Shown one piece after another: positions 56,820 to 64,000 of a stretch of DNA of 64,000 bases. The stretch covers positions 71,460,019 to 71,524,018 of the forward strand of contig BTCW01000018.1 in NCBI GenBank assembly GCA_033239725.1, read 5' to 3'. The stretch's first letter is position 1; every line of letters begins with the position of its first letter. The stretch comes from Echinochloa phyllopogon (Eukaryota; Streptophyta; Magnoliopsida; Poales; Poaceae). Under the pieces are notes generated by a model. That model saw only the letters and a program-made list of their open reading frames with translations, was not told where the DNA came from and did not search any database. A program made the translations under genes and the position numbers.

Positions 56820-59800
56820 ATGAGCTCCGGCTCCAGCTGCTGCGAGGTGGTGCTCCACGTGTACGACGTCACCAAAACCGGCAGCGACAAGACCGACAAA
56901 GCCATCCGGAAGATCAACCGCTTCTTCAAGGACGGCATCGGCGTCGGCGGCGTCTTCCACAGCGCCGTCCAGGTGAGCCCAGCGCCAGCGGCCGCTCCGT
57001 AGTTCTTCAATAATTCCCTGCTAGATTGATCTAAGAATGTTCGAGGAAAGCCTGGTCGGCGCTAGATGCAATGCGATGAGCAGCTTTTTGTTCGAATCGA
57101 TTAGCTGGGGGTTACATTGTTGTGGAAGTAGATTTCTTTGGCGCTAAGGGGTTTACTAGTTTATTAGGATTGCACTTCCCCCACTATCTTTTTCAATCTT
57201 GATTGATGTGCTGTTTGAAACTAGAGCTCCTTTACGGCCGTAAATTTCCTTTTTACCACAAAATATACATTGTACTCCGTACTAATCTTTGGTATAAATT
57301 TTGAATACTGAAACTAGTGCAGTAGCCATTATTGTCTCTGAAGTTTCATCTGAGACCCAAATCGATCCCTGAACTTTCCATCCGTTCACTACTCTAGTTA
57401 TTAAACTATATATCTTCTTTGATCTAAAATAATCCCTATGAAGACAACTTAGCGCCTAGTGGCCAACAATATGCCAAATGTCCTCACCATTGTAGAGTGT
57501 ACTGTACTTGAAGCTGCGAGGTTAGAGAGTTGAAGGGCCAAGATGGACAAACCAAAACTTATATATGGGCCGTGTTTCTTTGGAGCGTGAAAATTTTTTC
57601 ACACACATTTGACCACTAATCAAGAATGTTAAATAAAATCAGTTTGTAAAACTACATACAGAACCTCGGGTTAATTCGAGAGACCTATCTAATGAGGTCT
57701 TTGACTGTATGATTGAAGGATGGTTACTGTAGCATTACTGTATCAAATTATGGGTTAATTAGGCTCGTTAGATTCGTCGTGTAAAGTTACACTCATCCTT
57801 AAAAAGATTTTACAAATATACTTTGTTATAAACGCGCAGCCGATTCGGCCTAAGCCCGGGTATCTACGGGCCAGCGCGACATTAAGCCCAGGTCCAACGG
57901 AGCAACGACCAACAATGCTCAGGCCTAACTCAACCCAAAAGATTAGTCTAATAGGTGATGACTGCCCTTGCCTTATATGTTGTGCTCTCCCATCATCAAT
58001 TTCCGATGTGGGACTAAACCTAACAATCTCCCCCGTCACACATTCGGACCCAACTCTTCCATCAGAAGAGGTTATTATAGGCCCAGAGTTTAAATCCTCC
58101 GGTTGCAGCACCTGGAGGCGTTCACGGGCTAAGCCCAGTGACGATAACGGGCTCCCCCGTCAAATGTGACCACTGAGATTTTACAGGTTCCTTAACCTTC
58201 GGCTCTGATACCACTTGTTATAAACGCGCAGCCGATTCGGCCTAAGCCCGGGTATCTACGGGCCAGCGCGACATTAAGCCCAGGTCCAACGGAGCAACGA
58301 CCAACAATGCTCAGGCCTAACTCAACCCAAAAGACTAGTCTAATAGGTGAGGACTGCCCTTGCCTTATATGTTGTGCTCTCCCATCATCAATTTCCGATG
58401 TGGGACTAAACCTAACATACTTTATTTAATACTCCATAATACAAGATTCTTCGGGAAAAAATTTTAGGGAAGAAAAGAAACACGGCCTGATCTATCTAAA
58501 TTGAGCCACCAGTAAAACTTGAGAGACGTTAGTGGCTATTCCACAACTGAAATTCACGCGGTTTTATCAGGTAACGTGAAATATGTTCCCTCTTTAACTC
58601 TTAACAAGTATGGATTATGTAAAGTATGCTGACTCTGATAGGTTTGAACAAAAGTATGTCTGACCTGGGATGGTCTTTGCTATGCATCGCTGTCAAATAC
58701 AAGTTTAAACCCAATGCAGTAGCCCCTCTACCAACGACGAAGGCTTGTTTTGTGGATTGCACTTAGTCACTTACCATTTGGCGGGGCTGCAGGTTTATGG
58801 AGAAGAAGAGTGGTCATTTGGTTTCTGCTATGATGGTACTGGTGTGTTCTGCTGCCCAAACCGTCAAAATCCCATGTACATATACCGTGAGAGCATTGTT
58901 CTTGGAGTAACAAGCCTCTCAAACTCTGAAGTAAACCAGATCTTGATACAGTTAAGTCGTGAATGGCCTGGATACTCATATGATCTCCTGTCAAGAAATT
59001 GCAATCACTTCGCAAATGCCTTCTGTGAAAAGCTTGGCGCCAGTAAAATTCCAGGTACAGGTATTTTTAGTAACAGTTTATTTGAAACAGCAAAATCCTC
59101 ACCTTCCATTTTTAACTTAAATAAACAATTCATATGATTTTTAAATATCATCATTGCGTACAGGCCATTCTTGTAATTTGATTTAAAAATAAGTCCATAT
59201 CATGATATTGTTTTTGCCGGGGCACTATACAGTGGCCTACGCCCTACCTGTAGCTGTGCTAGTTTCAAAGTGCCAATTTCTCATTTGTAAACATGTCCTT
59301 TTCACTTTGGCTAACTTTCAATTTTGCAATGTTGAAGGTTGGGTTAATCGCTTTGCCAATGCTGGTAATACAGCTAATGTTGTTGCTGAGACTACAGCAC
59401 TGCAGGTATAAATACTCCGTATATCGTTGCTGCTTGGCAGCGACTTCATGTTTATTCAATAGAAAAAAATGAATGCGCATGCTGATATTTGTTTTTTTCT
59501 TATCAAAGTCTAATTCGTCCTCTAGTTCTGGATTGGCCGCCTGACATCATTCCTATCGGGACATAAATTGCAAATATTTATTTAGCTAGTCAAAGACAGA
59601 GCGATGCTGCGCGCTAACCGATTTAACTCTGCAATTTCTGATTGATCGGGCATTACGATAAGTTCTACTTGACCATTCACATGATTCTGCTTTATTTTGT
59701 GCTTTGCAGTTCAGACAGGCTAAATCTGATATTGTGGATGCCAGCAGAGCAGCGTACAATCGATTTATGAGAAGGTTAGGTCAAAATAATAATAACCAAG

Positions 59801-60033
59801 ATAAAGCGGAAACCCCAACTGTTAATCAGAAGCCAAGCAGCCATAGTTTCCAGTGCAATTGGTTCAAGAACATGGTCTCAGCAGGCGCGAAGCCCTCTAC
59901 ACCAACAACGAACTCTTCACGAGAGGCGCGGACGATGACTCCCCGTTGCACGGCCAAAACGACAAAGAACTGTCAGAATTGGTGTAGCCGTGTTGCCGCC
60001 GCTAGCTTTCTTAGGAAACTCACTAACCGTTGA
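56820..60033 (+). CDS. PPPDE thiol peptidase, DeSI-like
   Basis: Four exons, 56820-56972, 58793-59054, 59338-59405 and 59710-60033, join to 268 residues. The PPPDE domain occupies about residues 8-140. It has EVVLHVYDVTK at the start, the catalytic His in GVFHSAVQVYG, and the catalytic Cys in LLSRNCNHFANAFCEKL, with EWSFGFC between. Members remove SUMO or ubiquitin from proteins (DeSI type); the substrate here is unknown. After the domain comes WVNRFANAG and a variable C terminus of about 110 residues, rich in Asn, Ser and Thr, ending in a basic stretch. The start ATG is right after the GC-rich leader and begins MSSGSSCCEV. Intron 1 (1.8 kb) holds a MITE with a TRIM element inside it. Family call is firm; whether it acts on SUMO or ubiquitin is open. 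Confidence 0.92.
57824..58025 (-). repeat. TRIM LTR, left copy (3' LTR of the element)
   Basis: 202 bp. Contains on the minus strand GTCCCACATCG (58004-58014) followed by ATATAAGG (57971-57978). Confidence 0.93.
58216..58417 (-). repeat. TRIM LTR, right copy (5' LTR of the element)
   Basis: 202 bp, about 99% identical to the other copy. Adjacent to the primer site at 58201-58213. Confidence 0.93.
58363..58406 (-). promoter_or_regulatory. snRNA-type USE plus TATA arrangement in TRIM LTR
   Basis: On the minus strand GTCCCACATCG (58396-58406) equals the plant snRNA upstream sequence element RTCCCACATCG at all 11 positions. It is followed 25-26 bp later by a TATA-like ATATAAGG (58363-58370). 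In plant snRNA genes a spacing of about 23-24 bp goes with RNA polymerase III and about 33-34 bp with polymerase II. The match is seen; its use is inference. Confidence 0.5.
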
Positions 60034-61179
60034 ATGTAACTGGGCCACGCATGCATATGCTTGATATGTTTACAAACACGAATAATTAGCCTGGTTTTCT
60101 TTTCATCATCATACACAGAAAAGAAGAAGGTTGATGTACAATCAACGTCTGTTTCATCTAGAGTGACTGACTACTACTCTCTGACGCTCACACTTTTGAT
60201 CAAAAAGAGAGCTCATGCTGGAAACTGTTGCCAACATGGCATGTTTTCCCAAAGCTCCATCAGAAAGGGTTCCTGACCAGGATGTGGCTGCCGTGGATGG
60301 CTTTGAGAAGCATCGAGGCGACGGAATGCACGGCAGCCGACGCTATCCTCGCCTTGATCTGCCCACGCCTCGGCATGTGCCTTGCGCTTCCTTCGCCGCT
60401 CCTCCATGGAACCGCAGCTGGAACTGCAGAGGCGGCTGCATGGTTGGCCATCTTTCTTCAGTCAGTCGATCAGTGACCCGGCTGTGCAGCTGCGCTTTGG
60501 ATTTGCTTGTGAAATGATGGTCTCCTTCCTTCCCTAGCTCTGTTTGTTTGTGTGGTTGCTGTGGCGTTGGCGAAGCACGCTGACTAGTGAGCCTTTTATA
60601 GTGTCGTCATTGCAAAGGGGGAGATGGTAGTGTTGTTAGTTTAGTCGGAGTGTTTGATTAGGCCTCCTTTTTTTCGTTTTTTTAAAACTCCGACCATAAT
60701 ATTCGTTGGATCGTGGAGAACAAAAACATCTTTTGATCGAGCTCGTGTGTGTGGCTGTGCTACATACGGGGGGTCACACCACTTTATGATCGAGTTGATG
60801 CTGCTGGATTAGTGTCAGATTACGTTCACACAAAGGCTGAGCTGTGAACATCCCTCCTTGGAGTGGTCATCCATTCCCGGCAGCTTCGTTCGTTCCCGGG
60901 GAAGGCCTCCTTGCCGCCGTGCCGTGGTTTTCTGTCCGGATGAGCACGTTGTTTTTTTAAAAGAAGAAATGCCAGTGGCGATCACATGCTCCCTCCGGCG
61001 CCGGCGGCCTCTATGATTAATACGGCGCTCTTGGTTTGGACTTTGGTCCTGCATGTAGGCTGTCTTGAGCTGTGTTGCAACTTTAGAGCGCGGAGTAGTT
61101 AGTTTTGATGTCAGAGTTCTAGAAGCATCAGGAGGGATGTTGAGGAGCCCCTGATTTTTAGTTTTGGGGATGTTTTAAG
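60034..61179. other. 3' flank of the DeSI gene, no further gene
   Basis: Probable 3' UTR followed by intergenic DNA. Overlapping open frames on both strands at 60213-60517 have no family features. Confidence 0.4.
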
Positions 61180-61381
61180 GGGGTGTTTGTTTCAGCTTAT
61201 TTCTGATTTTTAAGGTTGGCTTATGAAGAATTCAAAAGTCAGATAACTTCCATAATTCACCGTCGAGAATCCAGCTGGATTATGGATTCTCGATTATGGA
61301 TTACGTGAGTCATCTGACTTTTTGATTCTTCATAAGCGAGCATTCAAAATTAGCCATAAGCTGAAACAAACGTCCACGCCT
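61180..61381. mobile_element. fold-back MITE
   Basis: The two halves are near-perfect inverted copies: GTGTTTGTTTCAGCTTAT, GGCTTATGAAGAATTCAAAAGTCAGA on the left, and TCTGACTTTTTGATTCTTCATAAGC, AGCTGAAACAAACGT on the right. The unit can fold into one long hairpin. It is a non-autonomous DNA transposon; the superfamily was not assigned. Confidence 0.8.
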
Positions 61382-64000
61382 CTAAGGTTAAGGCTTTGGA
61401 TATGGCTGGATGAGATGTTGCGGCTGGCGGCCTTGGTTTCCTGTGGGGGAGCTGTCGTGCTCGTGCTCGTGCTCATTGCCGTTGGATGAGCTGGAGGCAG
61501 GGCGTTGCGTCAATCGTCAAAAGGGGGGCAGCGAATCAGCGACGCCGGCTGCCGGCACGGACAAGCTTTGACTTGTGCTAGGTGGTTGGAGCATTGACCG
61601 ACGACGGCATGGACGAGCCGTGTGTCTCTGTCTGGGACCTGATCATACGCTGGGCTGACATCAATCTCGTCGGAGTTGGGTTGGGTTAAAATAGCTGGCA
61701 CATCTAGCCCACAGGACCTGATCATAGGCCGGGTTGGGTCAGGATGAAAAAGCCCGATGCTACTTTTAGGCCCAAGACGGACGGTTGGGGTAAAAGATGA
61801 GGCCTGGGCTCGGTCCAACTGGTTTAGGCCGGGCCAATAGTATTTACGGGCCAGGCCCAGACTGGTAAGGTCTATCCGAAGTTCGAAATCCCAAGACATA
61901 CTCCTTCGCTATTGTGTTTGAGTCAAACATTGAGAATATAAATTATGAATAATATTTAAATCATGAAAATCGTATAAATAGAATGTTCTTGAAAATTACT
62001 TTCATAAAAATATACATATATAATATTTTTATATAAAAGTGAAATCAAAATTGTGCTTTGATGACCATGTCATTATCCTAAACGAGTACTCTCTACATCC
62101 TACTGCTAAGACATACCCCTGCGTCCTAAGATAAACGCACTTCTAACTTTTAAATAAGTCAATCAATTTCTAATTTAATTAAGTTTATATACAACTAATA
62201 TCCCTACGTCCATCAGCATCGCTCCTCCGCTCCCGTTGGTTGCATCCCTGCAAAAGAAAAAAAAACACGAGGCGGCGAATAAAAAATGAAACAGGAACTT
62301 CCTCATTAGCATGCCCGAATGGCTAGCAATTTTGAAGATCGATAAAGTCATTACATATCCGTACCGCTTACATTCATGCATGAGTTATATTTTTCGAACA
62401 ATATAAACAAATGGATTCATTGTCATTTGCTACAAGTTTGCCAAGTGGAGAATGGCTACCGATTTTTAAAACTGAGGAATTCATTGCATATGCCTACTAC
62501 TTCGGTTTATGCATGCGTTTTTTTTTTGAACAACAAACACATCGATTCATTGTCATTTGCTACAAGTTTGCCAAGTGGAATATCTTTATTAAGCCAATCG
62601 TTGTTGGAGGCGCGGAGCAAGAGCGCGAGCGCGAGGCTGACGTGGGCGGGCGGCGCCAAGGTGGCATTTAAAGCCCGGCTTGTCGGCGTGCAGCTACAGC
62701 CCGGCACGCGGATCGGGCCGCCTGCCCGTTGGCGTTGGCCCGCGACCCCCTCTCCGCCGCACGAATCAACCTGTCCCCTTCCCTTCCGTTCCGGCGCGCA
62801 ACAAGCTAATGATCCAGGCCTCTGTGATGACAAGTGAAGTGAGAACGTCGCCATTGGTGGCAATGTGGGCTTCACGTGGGATGGCGAGCGAGGCCATATA
62901 CGCCATCTTATTCTCATCACATCTTCTTTTGATCGCCGGCGGCAATAATATAATATATGAATGAAACACCATCGACCGATCGATTAAAAAAAAGGAATTG
63001 TCGTCACTGACGACATAGCGACCGCATGAAGATCGAAGAAGGCAAGCAATGCAAGGCTGAATTGGGCTGAAATGGCAGTAGAGGAGCTAGACACCTAACT
63101 AACCACCAGCTACAAGCTAGCCTACTTGCAAGCAGTTGTTGCTACGATGATGCGATCCATCGATGGCAGGCTCTAGCTGTTGCCGGAGCGCCCTCGGGAC
63201 GTCCATCAGAGTCGGCGGTTACGGCTGGCAGGCCGGCCGGGCAGCGCTCCCCGCCGTTGCCGTGCGACACGAGCAAGGCAGGACGCGACAGGCGGGGCCG
63301 CGCAGGTGGCTCTGCCTCTTTCTCCCCCGTACATGTCCGCGCCAGCGACGACACCGTACCCCCTGGTCCCGGCGCCGCCCCAACGCCCGCGCACGTAGGC
63401 CCCCGGCGCATGCACGCGCGCGACGCCTCGTCCGCAACAACCCCATCTCATCCCGCCCGGGGCCTGACAAAACGATGCGGCCGGCGATTCCCCTCCGAGT
63501 CCGGCGATCGGCGAATTCTTCCATGCCCACATCACATTATTATATTTCCTCCCGCCGCCGATCGTCAGCCGCCCATCATCAGATTTATTTACCCCCGGGG
63601 CAGGTTCTGGAAATCATTAGCTCCTAGTATATATCTGCTAGCGGGCAGATCGCCTGGTGTACGAATGAATTTGAACCAACATTATTGGCTGGTCCCGATC
63701 GATCGATCGCATGGACCAGCTCGTTCGAATTCAAAACGGGAGAGACCGTACGGAAGCCGGCTGTACACTCACAGCATATTCTTCGTCCTGTTGCTACCGC
63801 AGGCGGATGATCCAAATTTCGAACGCAGCAGCAGGCAAAGATTTGGACACACAAATACGAATGCTTGCCGCCTGCTGTCATAAGTTGTATCATGTGCCAT
63901 GCATATGATCTGATATTTCTCATCTGGAGGTGCTCGATCATATATAATTCCCGAGTCGTCCCTTTCGTCGACGCGTGATCAATCGATCGTCACGGATTCT
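61382..64000. other. intergenic region to the window end
   Basis: No gene is supported. 61900-62200 is AT-rich. A 45-bp sequence near 62411-62453 recurs at about 62544-62581 (see the repeat entry). 63150-63480 is GC-rich with open frames in all phases, none with protein features. An upstream region of a gene beyond the window is possible. Confidence 0.4.
62395..62581. repeat. direct repeat pair, unit about 130 bp
   Basis: GATTCATTGTCATTTGCTAC and the following AAGTTTGCCAAGTGGA appear at about 62412 and again at about 62544, each preceded by a related T-rich GAACAA block. A diverged local tandem duplication. Confidence 0.75.

Larger units (their letters stand above)
57824..58417 (-). mobile_element. 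TRIM (miniature LTR retrotransposon)
   Basis: Two direct 202-bp repeats (57824-58025 and 58216-58417) start TGTTATAAACG and end CCTAACA, and differ at two bases that I can see. The target duplication TACTT is at 57819-57823 and 58418-58422. The 190-bp middle has no ORF. GGCTCTGATACCA at 58201-58213 is the reverse complement of an initiator-tRNA-Met primer site, and a tract that is purine on the minus strand (58026-58034) lies at the other side. The element therefore reads on the minus strand. This is the TRIM design: mobile only through proteins of other elements. The lack of 5S rRNA sequence argues against the Cassandra family. Confidence 0.95.
57568..58486 (+). mobile_element. MITE with nested TRIM in DeSI intron 1
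   Basis: Ends GGCCGTGTTTCTTT and AAAGAAACACGGCC form a perfect 14-bp inverted repeat. About 325 bp of MITE is split at 57823 by the 594-bp TRIM. The inner blocks match the copies at 31.9, 33.5 and 33.9 kb. No clear target duplication was found. Confidence 0.88.

Noticed and set aside
57824..58417. Possibility that the TRIM is a Cassandra element with 5S rRNA promoter
   Set aside because: No 5S-like internal control sequences were seen in the LTR; it has instead the USE plus TATA arrangement.
61510..61899. 129-codon minus-strand frame near 61.7 kb
   Set aside because: Composed of GGCC-rich repeated phrases in intergenic DNA; no family features.
1..64000. CRISPR arrays, rRNA, bacterial operons or phage genes
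   Set aside because: None seen. The spaced repeats are LTRs, MITEs and microsatellites of a plant nuclear genome. I could not exclude a tRNA gene by eye, but found none.

Overview
The window is nuclear DNA from a grass, probably a panicoid. This is inferred from the intron-rich plant genes, the GC-rich first exons, the abundant MITEs (Stowaway-type CTCCCTCCG ends, elements starting GGCCCTGTTTAG or GGGCCTTTAGATC), and full-length Ty1/copia and Ty3/gypsy elements using initiator-tRNA-Met primer sites. I rebuilt eight spliced host genes exon by exon from GT-AG borders and conserved protein blocks. All eight close in frame.

Layout: (1) 1996-5325 (+) DDA1, a small subunit of CUL4-DDB1 ubiquitin ligase assemblies. 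(2) 7574-10909 (-) a transmembrane receptor-like Ser/Thr kinase. (3) 13853-16913 (-) a lipid kinase of the sphingoid long-chain-base kinase 2 type. (4) 17566-20907 (-) a G-patch protein of the GPATCH4/PINX1 kind. (5) 23607-30232 a very young Ty1/copia element with a 5-bp target duplication. (6) 31.5-32.4 kb, coding-like exons of an unrecognised, broken gene beside MITE copies. (7) 35862-37670 (+) beta-carotene 3-hydroxylase. (8) 38.2-49.7 kb a nested block: a LINE 3' fragment (-), a Stowaway-like MITE, and a 10.6-kb Ty3/gypsy chromovirus inserted across the MITE edge. (9) 50506-51670 (+) plastid ribosomal protein L5. (10) 52067-54879 (-) a GH28 polygalacturonase-like enzyme. (11) 56820-60033 (+) a PPPDE/DeSI-type thiol peptidase whose first intron carries a MITE with a TRIM retrotransposon inside it. 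The last 4 kb holds no gene I can support.

The host genes are ordinary neighbours without operon logic: ubiquitin/SUMO control (DDA1, DeSI), signalling (kinase, lipid kinase), plastid functions (carotene hydroxylase, L5), ribosome or telomere biology (G-patch) and cell wall (GH28). From memory the rice beta-carotene hydroxylase DSM2 lies near the start of chromosome 3, so collinearity with that region is a plausible but unchecked inference.

I see no clearly new multi-gene system. The observations most worth following are the extra ORF upstream of gag in the gypsy element, the unequal LTRs of that element, a TRIM LTR with a plant snRNA-type promoter arrangement, an inverted MITE pair able to form a long hairpin, and the unrecognised exons at 31.5-32.4 kb.
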